Below the pieces are notes generated by a model. That model saw only the letters and a program-made list of their open reading frames with translations, made no database searches and was not told where the DNA came from. The position numbers and the translations under genes were made by a program. Below, piece after piece: positions 1-7,782 of a stretch of 64,000 bases of DNA. Source of the stretch: Candidatus Krumholzibacteriia bacterium (GTDB taxonomy: Bacteria > Krumholzibacteriota > Krumholzibacteriia > G020349025); the NCBI GenBank assembly GCA_035649275.1, contig DASRJW010000049.1, positions 1-64,000 of the forward strand, written 5' to 3'. How positions within the stretch are numbered: the stretch's first letter is position 1; each line of letters begins with the position of its first letter.

Positions 1-672
1 TTCACCTTCGACACGGGTGCAGGCAGTGCGCTGGTGGACTTCAGCGCCACCCTGTACTCGCTCAACGGTGGCTGCCCGGTCGTGCGTAACTACGACGCCA
101 TCGACGCTGCAGGCACCGCGGTGCGTACCCACAGGTACCGCAACCCGGTGAACGCGGCTCTCGGTGCCGGCGCCATCGTCATGAACCGGAACGACGCTGG
201 TGCGTACAACACGATCCAGCAGACCCATCCGTGGTTCGACATCCGCGACAACGCTGGCACGCCCGCCGCGACGCCGCCGGAGCTCACGCTCCTGGAGCAG
301 ATCCTCGGTGCGGCGCTCCCGGCGCCCTGCCTGCACTCGCCGAACCCGGCCACCGGGACTGGTGACGATCCGGATGTCGACGCGCTGCCGCGTCAGCCGG
401 TGTTGCATCAGAACGTTCCGAACCCGTTCAACCCGATGACCGAGATCCGCTTCGACCTGTCCCAGAGTGGACGCGTCAGCTTGCGCATCTACGACGTCGC
501 CGGGCGGCTGGTCCGGACGCTGGTCGACAAGGACATGTCCGCCGGCCGGAACCACACGATGGTGTGGAACGGTCTCGACGACCAGAACAACAAGGTCGCC
601 AGCGGCGTGTACTTCTACCGCCTCAACGCGGTAGACAAGCTTCTGACCAAGAAGATGGTGGTCATGAAGTAA
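1..672 (+). CDS. Exported protein with C-terminal FlgD-like/secretion-sorting domain (5' partial)
   Basis: The frame is open from base 1, so the start lies upstream of the window; 223 residues are visible. The last ~85 residues (from about residue 137) carry the NVPNPFNPMTEIRF motif, then a beta-rich stretch with IYDVAGRLVRTL and SGVYFYRL. This is the pattern of FlgD Ig-like / T9SS-type sorting domains found at the C-terminus of secreted proteins in FCB-group bacteria. The N-terminal visible part mentions no catalytic motif I recognise, so its function is unknown. The stop is followed at once by a strong intrinsic terminator. Identity of the C-terminal domain is well supported; the role of the whole protein is not. 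Confidence 0.8.
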   Translation, partial: FTFDTGAGSALVDFSATLYSLNGGCPVVRNYDAIDAAGTAVRTHRYRNPVNAALGAGAIVMNRNDAGAYNTIQQTHPWFDIRDNAGTPAATPPELTLLEQILGAALPAPCLHSPNPATGTGDDPDVDALPRQPVLHQNVPNPFNPMTEIRFDLSQSGRVSLRIYDVAGRLVRTLVDKDMSAGRNHTMVWNGLDDQNNKVASGVYFYRLNAVDKLLTKKMVVMK

Positions 673-690
673 GGTCCCCCTGGGCCGGAA

Positions 691-724
691 GCGGGGCGTG
701 CGCTGCACGCCCCGCTTTTTTTTT
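691..724 (+). terminator. Rho-independent terminator after the sorting-domain gene
   Basis: A perfect 10-bp stem (691-700 with 706-715), 5-nt loop CGCTG and a run of nine T (716-724). It lies 18 bp after the stop at 672 and is the clearest intrinsic terminator in the window. Confidence 0.95.
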
Positions 725-870
725 GCTCCGCGCGCGGCGAAAAATGGCCGCCGCCGGTAACGGCACGGTCACGGTGCCACCCGCGGCGGCGGCGGCATGG
801 GTCGCCGCACGGCGCCGCTTCACGCCCTCGGCGAGCGCCCCCCTCGACCGCTCCTGGTGCCGAAACGGGG

Positions 871-899
871 TTGACACCCCAAGGAGCCGACTCTATATT
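871..899 (+). promoter_or_regulatory. Sigma-70 promoter for the lipoprotein operon
   Basis: TTGACA at 871-876 and TATATT at 894-899 with a 17-bp spacer. The first start codon of the operon is at 948. The rest of the 673-947 gap (beyond the terminator) holds no gene that I can support. Confidence 0.85.
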
Positions 900-947
900 T
901 CAGTGCTTTTTATAACTTACGTGTTCACAGGGAACTAGAGGGTCTGG

Positions 948-3086
948 ATGGAAACACGGCGCGCGCTGGCAGGGGGCGTCCTCCTGCTTCTGGCCTGGTG
1001 GGCGGCCGTGGGCTGTCGGGAAGAGGTCCCCCCGCTCTTTCGCCGCAACCGCGCTCCGGAAACCACCCTCACCATCGTCGCCGAGGATTTCGCCAACGCT
1101 TTCTATCGCTATCATGTCTACTGGCGTGGCGAGGATCCGGACGGCCAGGTGGTGCGCTTCCTCTTCGCGATCACCGACACCTTGAACCGCGACGAGGAGC
1201 TGAACTGGGACCCGAGCCTGGCGGTGGACCGCGAGCGCGGTGTCTACACCACGCGCAACGACTCGATCTTCCTCTTCAACTCGAAGGCCGGCAGGCAGGT
1301 GTTCAACATCGTCGCCATCGACGACTACGGCGAGCTGGATCCGTCGCCGGCGCGCTCCTTTTTCCGCGTCGTCGACAACGGGCTGCCCTTGGTGGACTTC
1401 CTCGGGGTCACCGCCAACACCACCGATCCACGCGTACTCCCCTGTGCCGCCGCCCTGCCTTGCACGGTGCCGATGTTCACCAGCTTCCAAACGCGCTTCG
1501 TCGGCCGCTCCAACAACGGGGCGATCACCGGCTACACCTGGCAACCGAATCTCGACCTCTGGGAGCCGTACTACACCAAGTTGGACACCTTCTTCCTCCA
1601 AGTGAGCGGGATCCAGGGCGACACCACCGGCTACGATCCGGAGCAGCGCTTGCGCTGGCATCTCGCGGCGGCACACGACACGGTGACGGTCTACACCGAG
1701 AGCAGCCGGGAGAAGCCGGTGCCGGCGGGGGACTTCAGCTGGCACGTCCGGGTGCGCGATCAGGCGAAGCAGCAATCTCTGCTGGACAAAGGTCACCGTC
1801 TGGTGACGGTGAACTACGACCCGGACACTCGGTTGTTCTCGCTCCCCGAGTGCGACTGTCCCCATCCGCCCGCCAACTGCTCGCCGTCGCGGCAGGTGCC
1901 GGTGGGCTTCATCACCGGGATCGGTCTGGTGGACAGCTTCCCCCGCGACGAATGGCGCGTCTTCTGTCCCGGCGATACCTTGCCGAACCTGAGCCGGGTT
2001 CGGTTTTTCGCCCAGGGCGAGGACGACGACCGCGATCCACCCATCGACCCGGAGAGCGGGCGCGCCGAAGCGCGCTACCGCTTCCGCTTCGAGTACGGTG
2101 CGGTGGACTACTCCAGCAACAACATGAATTTTTCCGACCCCGAGAAGCCGGCGTCGGACCTGATCGTTCCGCCCGCGGCGGGCGGCGGCACCTACCGTGG
2201 CGCCGACGCCACCTGGAGGACCTGTCCTCTGGACTACAAGTTCGAGGCCGGAGCGGTGGACGAGAACGACAAGGTGGATGGCACCCCGGCGGCGATTCCC
2301 TTCTACGTCAGCGGCACGCCGCAGCTGGACAGCCTCGAGATCCCCAAGGTCTTGGTCTTCATCCCCAAGTGCCCGGACATCTTCGCGCCCGTTCTTTGCC
2401 CTTGGAGCACGAACCCGCCGGTGTTCGGCCCGGACACGCTGGCGGTGGTGGGAACCCACATCGCCGATCCGACGACCACGCCCCTCGGGCTCGGCTACAA
2501 CGATTTCACCTTCCCCTTCCGGGCCTGGGGACACGACCATCCCCGCGATCTCAACCCACCGGGGGGAACGGTCTACTACAACACTTCGAGCACGGGAATC
2601 CTCTCCTGGATCTACACCTTCGACTGCTCCACGCCGAACTGCGCCGACGTGGGGCTGCGCGACGAGGGGAACTGGCACCAAGACGTCCGCTCCGAGAGCG
2701 ACCCGCCGGGCCAGCAGGTCTACGACGACGTCCTGCGCGTCCGGATGGTGCTGGATACGGTGTGCGTCACCACGCCCTGCACGGTGCAGCGCGCGCGAGC
2801 GGTGCTCAACGATGATCACTTCGGGACCTACGTCTTCACCCTCCAGGGGCGGGACACGGATTTCATCGGCCAGACCTGCGATCAGCCCAGCGATCTCGGC
2901 CAGGGACCTGCCCAGTTCCCCATCCCCATCTACCGGCTCGGCCGGACCACGCAGGTGGTAAGCCGGCAAGTGATCTGGCGGCAGTACCAAGAGGTTCGCC
3001 GCCTGACCCAGAAAGCAGGCGCGAGCGCCGGGAACTCCGGTCCGAGTCCCAGCCCCTTCGCGCTGCGGAAGAGGTGGATGCCATGA
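948..3086 (+). CDS. Large lipoprotein with tandem Ig/fibronectin-like domains, paralogue 1
   Basis: 712 residues. It begins with a basic-then-hydrophobic signal peptide ending in a lipobox-like AAVGC, so Cys23 is the probable lipidation site (the -3 residue is Ala, slightly atypical). The mature protein is rich in Asp, Tyr and Trp and has repeated beta-sandwich-like stretches (YHVYWRGEDPDGQVVRF, FNIVAIDDYGELDPSP). No catalytic motif is recognisable. The N-terminal ~150 mature residues align by eye with those of the next gene, so the two are tandem paralogues. It is first in an operon behind a strong promoter, with an AGAGGG ribosome site before the ATG at 948, and overlaps the next gene by ATGA. 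A surface or outer-membrane structural role is inference. Confidence 0.75.
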   Translation: METRRALAGGVLLLLAWWAAVGCREEVPPLFRRNRAPETTLTIVAEDFANAFYRYHVYWRGEDPDGQVVRFLFAITDTLNRDEELNWDPSLAVDRERGVYTTRNDSIFLFNSKAGRQVFNIVAIDDYGELDPSPARSFFRVVDNGLPLVDFLGVTANTTDPRVLPCAAALPCTVPMFTSFQTRFVGRSNNGAITGYTWQPNLDLWEPYYTKLDTFFLQVSGIQGDTTGYDPEQRLRWHLAAAHDTVTVYTESSREKPVPAGDFSWHVRVRDQAKQQSLLDKGHRLVTVNYDPDTRLFSLPECDCPHPPANCSPSRQVPVGFITGIGLVDSFPRDEWRVFCPGDTLPNLSRVRFFAQGEDDDRDPPIDPESGRAEARYRFRFEYGAVDYSSNNMNFSDPEKPASDLIVPPAAGGGTYRGADATWRTCPLDYKFEAGAVDENDKVDGTPAAIPFYVSGTPQLDSLEIPKVLVFIPKCPDIFAPVLCPWSTNPPVFGPDTLAVVGTHIADPTTTPLGLGYNDFTFPFRAWGHDHPRDLNPPGGTVYYNTSSTGILSWIYTFDCSTPNCADVGLRDEGNWHQDVRSESDPPGQQVYDDVLRVRMVLDTVCVTTPCTVQRARAVLNDDHFGTYVFTLQGRDTDFIGQTCDQPSDLGQGPAQFPIPIYRLGRTTQVVSRQVIWRQYQEVRRLTQKAGASAGNSGPSPSPFALRKRWMP

Positions 3087-5623
3087 GGCGCGCTGTCTGG
3101 CTCCTCGCCCTCGTCCTGGCGGCAGGGTGCGGCGACAACGAGCTCGGGGTGGAGAAGGTCCGCCCCAACCAGCCGCCGGAGACAAAGCTCTCCAGCGGCC
3201 CACCGGATTCCACCGCTGCCGCCCTCTACCGGGTGCAGCTCTACTGGTCGGGGACTGATCGAGACGGGACGGTGAGCCACTACGACTTCATCCTGGTGGA
3301 CCACCCGCCCATCCGCACCCACATGGAGGGCGACCCGGGGGACAACGATCCCACCCGCGTGGTGATCACCGTGCCGAGCCCGGATGACCCGCGCTGGGTG
3401 GGCACCACGGCCACGGACTCCCTTTTCGTCAGCTTGGCCGATTCGCTGCTGCGGGACCCGCAGCCCGGGCCGGGGGAGAACGTAGGCGACGTTCGCGACA
3501 CGCCGTTCGAGCGCTGGCACACCTTCTTCGTCCGCGCCGTCGACAACGAGGGCGCGGTCGACCCGACGCCGGACTACCGCTCCTTCAATTCGACCAACAT
3601 CGCTCCCACGGTGTTCATCAAGCCCCCCGTCGCCGCGGGTGGTGTGTTCACCGCACCGCCGGTGGTCGTCTTCAACTGGGACGGTGAGGATCCAGTGGAC
3701 GAGGCCTCCTCCATCGAACCGGTGGCGTCGCGGTACGTCCTCATCTCCTCGACCATCGACATCAACCGTCCCGGGGACACCTACACGAGCTTCCCGGATT
3801 CCCTCTACGACCTGCCGGCGCGCTATTCCTGGAGCGAGTGGAAGCGCTGGGATGCTGACGACCGGTCGGGGAAGCGGACCGTGGTTTCCGGACTGTTGGA
3901 GGCGCAAGGAACCACCCAGGGCTACTACATCTTCGCGGTGCAGGCCATGGACGAGGGCGGGGCGATCACCCCGGTGTTCGACTACCAGACGAAGAACAAG
4001 AACAACGTGGCTCTGGTCACGGTGAGCGGCGCCGTCGGTCCCGTGCTCACGGTGCGCGAGGTCTTCCTGGGCACCTCGACCTTCGTGGGCGGCTCCCGGC
4101 CCGTCCCCATCGACATCGCCGCGGGACAGCCGATCAACTTCCGCTGGAGCGCCGACGCCTCGAAGTACGGCGGCGAGATCGTCGCCTACCGCTACGGCTG
4201 GGACATCCGCGACCCCGACAACGACCAGGAATGGTCCAGCTGGGCCCTGAGCAACACCCGCGCGCCGACGCGAGCCTTCAGCACCGGCTCGCACCGGTTC
4301 TTCGTGGAGGTGCGCGACAACGCCGAATCCATTACCCGGGCGATCTATGAGATCACGGTGCACGCGGTGACGCGCGCCCGCGACCTGCTCTGGGTGGACG
4401 ATACGGACTACCAGACCGATACCCCGAGAGAAGCCGGGGAGGACGCCCGCTGGCTGCAGGTCCTGAGTCAGGTCGCCGGGGCGAACAACATCATCTTCGA
4501 TAACCAGTTGGACGTTTACGACGTCCTTGAGAATCGCAAGGAGCCGCCACCCATCCAGAAGGTGTTCGACTACAAGGCCATCGTCTGGAGCACGATCAGC
4601 GGCCGGGACGGCAGCTCGGGGCTGCGGCGGGCGGCGCAGTTCTTCGATCCCATCCCGTCGCGCAACCAGGCCTCCTCCAAGGCCTTCAACTTCATGAACA
4701 TCTACCTGGCCAACAGCGGCGCACTGTGGATCAACGGCTTCCGCCCGGCGCGGCAGCTGTGGCCCGACGAACGCGAGGTCGGCCACGAGACCGATCCCGT
4801 CAACGTGACCGACTGGGACGATCCGCGCGAGCCGCACCCGCCGGGGATCGACTCGGTCGGCGTCAACAGCCTGCTCTACAAGATGGGGATCGAGATGTTC
4901 GACGTGGGCTCGTCCACCGAGAACAAGCGCAATACGCGGCCGTTCTGGTGCTATGGCTTGCAGGTGTGTGACGTCGCCGGCGTCGCCGCGCAAACGACCA
5001 CCTCGGACGTGCAGGCCGGGCACTCCCATAGCGTGACCATCGAGAGAGCGGACGTGGAGCGCATTCCCTCGGTCAGCACGACCTACCAGACCTCCGAAAG
5101 CGCGCCGAACCTCAACGACCGGCACTCACTGACCCTGTCTCCCGATGATTTCGCGGCGCTGCGGGCGGGCGCCACCATCCAGGTGCAAACCGACGAGAAT
5201 CCCAACCCGGTGCCGCACCGGCACACCTTCCGGCTCGTGGACCAGCTCGGGGCCTGGGGAGCGCCGACGCTGGCGCTCTCCTCCGCCTGGGGCCAGGGGG
5301 GAACCGCAGGACGGACGAACATCGAGATCTACAACATGCCGAACGCGATGCGGAACGAGAGTCCGCCGGTCAACCCCTTGCCCGGGATCTCGCTACCCCT
5401 CTACTGCTACGTGGCCCAGCTGCGTGAGGGTGGCACGGTCTTTTATCCCGACACTTCGGACAACCAACCGGCTTTCATCCTGGCGCGGGGGTCGCTGGTG
5501 GAGACGCACTTCAGCCGCGCCTACTGTGGCTTCGATCCGCCGTTGCTCGAGCTGTCGTCCCACGAACGACTGGTCCATTTCGTCCTGGTCCGGCACTTCC
5601 GACTCGGCACGAGTCTGCCCTGA
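3083..5623 (+). CDS. Large lipoprotein with Ig-like domains and a Rossmann-like domain, paralogue 2
   Basis: 846 residues from the ATG at 3083, which overlaps the preceding stop (ATGA) and is followed by a textbook lipoprotein signal with lipobox LAAGC (Cys16). An upstream in-frame ATG at 3074 would add three residues before the signal and is less likely. The N-terminal region resembles the preceding protein (Asn-x-Pro-Pro-Glu-Thr, then YRVQLYWSGTDRDG). Near residues 430-500 a stretch beginning LLWVDDTDYQ and running to FDYKAIVWSTISG resembles the flavodoxin/GATase-like module seen in other FCB-group surface proteins; I infer fold only. The C-terminal third is unassigned. Likely anchored at the cell envelope. 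Confidence 0.75.
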   Translation: MRRAVWLLALVLAAGCGDNELGVEKVRPNQPPETKLSSGPPDSTAAALYRVQLYWSGTDRDGTVSHYDFILVDHPPIRTHMEGDPGDNDPTRVVITVPSPDDPRWVGTTATDSLFVSLADSLLRDPQPGPGENVGDVRDTPFERWHTFFVRAVDNEGAVDPTPDYRSFNSTNIAPTVFIKPPVAAGGVFTAPPVVVFNWDGEDPVDEASSIEPVASRYVLISSTIDINRPGDTYTSFPDSLYDLPARYSWSEWKRWDADDRSGKRTVVSGLLEAQGTTQGYYIFAVQAMDEGGAITPVFDYQTKNKNNVALVTVSGAVGPVLTVREVFLGTSTFVGGSRPVPIDIAAGQPINFRWSADASKYGGEIVAYRYGWDIRDPDNDQEWSSWALSNTRAPTRAFSTGSHRFFVEVRDNAESITRAIYEITVHAVTRARDLLWVDDTDYQTDTPREAGEDARWLQVLSQVAGANNIIFDNQLDVYDVLENRKEPPPIQKVFDYKAIVWSTISGRDGSSGLRRAAQFFDPIPSRNQASSKAFNFMNIYLANSGALWINGFRPARQLWPDEREVGHETDPVNVTDWDDPREPHPPGIDSVGVNSLLYKMGIEMFDVGSSTENKRNTRPFWCYGLQVCDVAGVAAQTTTSDVQAGHSHSVTIERADVERIPSVSTTYQTSESAPNLNDRHSLTLSPDDFAALRAGATIQVQTDENPNPVPHRHTFRLVDQLGAWGAPTLALSSAWGQGGTAGRTNIEIYNMPNAMRNESPPVNPLPGISLPLYCYVAQLREGGTVFYPDTSDNQPAFILARGSLVETHFSRAYCGFDPPLLELSSHERLVHFVLVRHFRLGTSLP

Positions 5624-5668
5624 GCCGGAGGGGGTCAGGGTCTTGGGCCCTGTCCGCCAACGTCCCGA

Positions 5669-5698
5669 GCGGGAGGCGGCGACGTCGCCGCCTCCCGC
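5669..5698. repeat. Perfect 15-bp inverted repeat between operon genes
   Basis: GCGGGAGGCGGCGAC (5669-5683) is followed directly by its exact reverse complement (5684-5698). As RNA it would make a very stable hairpin with a 4-nt loop. No T run follows, so it is not a standard intrinsic terminator; an attenuating or mRNA-stabilising role is possible. Confidence 0.7.
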
Positions 5699-5713
5699 CT
5701 GTGTGAGGTGTCC

Positions 5714-6985
5714 ATGCCCTTCCTCGCCCGGATCCGGTGCCTATCCGGTCTCTGCTTGCTGATGCTGTTGCCCTGCGGCGTCGTGGCGCAGAGCACCTAT
5801 TGCCGTGACCCGCAGTTCCCGCACCGGCTGACCATGTGCTCCCCCGTGGCATCGCAGCTCGCCACCCGGGTGGTGACCGAGGGGCTCGAGCTCTCCTTCG
5901 ATGCCCCACCGCGGGAAACCACGAGCCTGCGCACGCCGTTGCAGGCGGCAGCCTGTGACACCGCGGTCGGGGGGAGCGGCTGCCCTTGGGGAGTTCCGGA
6001 AGGGGGGCTGATCCCGACGGATCAGATCGAGGTGACCGGCACCTTTCTCGGCTTCTTCGATCAGCGCATCGAGATCGCGATCTTGCAGATCGGCGCGAAT
6101 GCAGATTCGGGCACCGTGGGCAGCGATGTGATCCGGGTGGCATGGTCCAGCAAGTTCCTCCCCTTCCCCTCCGACTGGCGCGCCGAATTCACACTCGATG
6201 CCTCGAACGCCGACCTCAAGCTGCCCTTCGTCTTCTACCGCACGCCGAGCTCGCCCCCGGACACCATCGTCGTCCCTGGGGTGCGGATCACCTTCAAGAG
6301 CGGGGCACGGGTGCGCCGGGGTTGGAGCGCCGTCTTCGACGTCGAGGACTTCGAGGGCTTCCACATTTGGCGCTGGGCATCGGACCCGAACGTGGAGCCC
6401 CGCGTCGTCGGCACCTACAGCAAGCTCAGGGACAGGCAGCGCCCCGACAATTCCTGGCCCGACGTCGAGCCGCTGGCGCGCCGCTTCACCTTCCTGGACC
6501 ATTTCGTCATCGACGGCAATGTCTACCACTATGCCGTGACCACCTACGACCAAGGCTTCGACACCGTGCGTGGCGGTTCGCTCGGGGCCATCCCCTTCGA
6601 CAGCCCCCTGCCCGACGAGGGCTGCCCCTGCCAGCTGCGGGTGGACTTCCTGCGCCCGCCGCCAGCGGAATTCCAGCCGGTGCAAGCGGTGCCCAATCCG
6701 TACCGCCAGGTGGATTGCGATCAGCTGGACCCGCAGTCGACCTGCACGGTGCGTTTCATCCGCATGCCCCCGCGGGGCACGCTCCTCATCTTCACCCTGG
6801 CCGGGGATCTGGTGCGGGAGTTCCACCACCCTGCCGACGCCAGCGCCGGCGATCCTCCGGGCACGCTGCGCTGGGACACGGCGAACGGCGCCGGCCGGGA
6901 AGTGGCCTCGGGGGTCTACATCTACAAGATCGTCGACCTGGACTCGGGTCTCGAGTCCTTCGGGCGCGTCGCCATCATTCGCTAG
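5714..6985 (+). CDS. Secreted protein with C-terminal sorting-type domain
   Basis: 423 residues from the ATG at 5714 (a GTG lies two codons upstream in frame). A signal peptide with hydrophobic core LCLLMLLPCGVVA is followed by a probable cleavage near Gln26. The C-terminus has AVPNPYRQVD, then LLIFTLAGDLVREF and ASGVYIYKIVD, matching the FlgD-like / secretion-sorting pattern also seen in the gene at 1-672. The central region is beta-rich with FEGFHIWRWASDPN, found in FCB-group exported proteins of unknown role. It sits 90 bp after the second lipoprotein, separated by a stable hairpin, so it may be the last gene of that operon at reduced expression. No enzymatic motif seen. Confidence 0.75.
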   Translation: MPFLARIRCLSGLCLLMLLPCGVVAQSTYCRDPQFPHRLTMCSPVASQLATRVVTEGLELSFDAPPRETTSLRTPLQAAACDTAVGGSGCPWGVPEGGLIPTDQIEVTGTFLGFFDQRIEIAILQIGANADSGTVGSDVIRVAWSSKFLPFPSDWRAEFTLDASNADLKLPFVFYRTPSSPPDTIVVPGVRITFKSGARVRRGWSAVFDVEDFEGFHIWRWASDPNVEPRVVGTYSKLRDRQRPDNSWPDVEPLARRFTFLDHFVIDGNVYHYAVTTYDQGFDTVRGGSLGAIPFDSPLPDEGCPCQLRVDFLRPPPAEFQPVQAVPNPYRQVDCDQLDPQSTCTVRFIRMPPRGTLLIFTLAGDLVREFHHPADASAGDPPGTLRWDTANGAGREVASGVYIYKIVDLDSGLESFGRVAIIR

Positions 6986-7107
6986 AGAGCATGGCCCAGG
7001 AGCGTGGCGGACCGCGGCGAAGCGCCTTGCCCCGTGGCCTGCGGCGGGAGACGGGGAGTACCATGGGTGGAGGGTGGCGCAGCGACTGCGCCCGGGGGTG
7101 AGGTGGC

Positions 7108-7782
7108 GTGCAGCGATACTTCCTCGCCGTGGCCGGCAACATCGGCGTCGGCAAGACCCACTTGACCCGTGTCCTCGGCGAGCGCCTGGGTTGGGAAGTC
7201 TTTTTCGAGCCCGTGGTGGACAACCCGTACCTGGACGACTTCTACGCTTGCATGCCGCGCTGGAGTTTCCATCTGCAGATCTTTTTCCTCTCCAAGCGCT
7301 TCGAGATGCATCGGAAGATGATGGACAACATGCTCTCTTGCATCCAGGACCGCACCATCTACGAGGACGCCGAGATCTTCGCCCGCACCTTGCACGACAC
7401 GGGGGCGATGGATGTCCGGGATTTCGACAACTACATGGCTCTCTTCCGCTGCATGACCTCGTATCTGCAGGCACCGAACGCGATCATCTACTTGCGCGCC
7501 GACGTGGACACGCTGTTGCAGCGCATCCAAAGTCGCGGCCGGGAATGCGAGCAGGGCATCGAGCGCGCCTACCTGGAGCGCCTCAACGCGGCGTACGACG
7601 ACTGGGCGGCGCGCAGCGCCCCAGAGCTGCGCTTCCTGGTCGTCGAGACCGCCGGGCTCGAGCGCGTCGAGGAGCACCCCGCCATCGTCAAGCTGGTGGC
7701 CGAGATCGAAGCGGGGGTGGGCCCCGAAGACCTCGGCCGGCGCCCGCCGGGGCGCGGCCGCCGTTCCGGAGGCGGTCGTTGA
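7108..7782 (+). CDS. Deoxynucleoside kinase (dNK family)
   Basis: 224 residues, GTG start at 7108 after a GGGGGTGAGG stretch. A P-loop GNIGVGKT (residues 10-17) near the N-terminus, EP at the VFFEPVVDNPYL segment, and RTIYEDAEIFA match the family that phosphorylates deoxyadenosine/deoxyguanosine or deoxycytidine with ATP in nucleotide salvage. Length is normal for bacterial members. The C-terminal ~20 residues are a Gly/Arg-rich tail with no obvious function. Which deoxynucleoside is used cannot be told from the motifs. The stop codon overlaps the TTG start of the next gene, so the two are translationally coupled despite unrelated products. The 122-bp gap upstream holds a perfect 7-bp hairpin at 7076-7092 but no clear promoter. 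Confidence 0.85.
   Translation: MQRYFLAVAGNIGVGKTHLTRVLGERLGWEVFFEPVVDNPYLDDFYACMPRWSFHLQIFFLSKRFEMHRKMMDNMLSCIQDRTIYEDAEIFARTLHDTGAMDVRDFDNYMALFRCMTSYLQAPNAIIYLRADVDTLLQRIQSRGRECEQGIERAYLERLNAAYDDWAARSAPELRFLVVETAGLERVEEHPAIVKLVAEIEAGVGPEDLGRRPPGRGRRSGGGR

Noticed and set aside
900-3203. 767-codon open frame on the - strand
   Set aside because: Antisense of the first lipoprotein, which has signal peptide, promoter and ribosome site.
5669-5698. Intrinsic terminator
   Set aside because: Strong stem but no T run, and the next gene is only 16 bp away; kept as a repeat.
6570-7778. Upstream extension of the TSP3 gene
   Set aside because: The frame is open but reads as Arg/Ser-rich shadow of the previous genes; signal peptide and GGAGG place the start at 7779.
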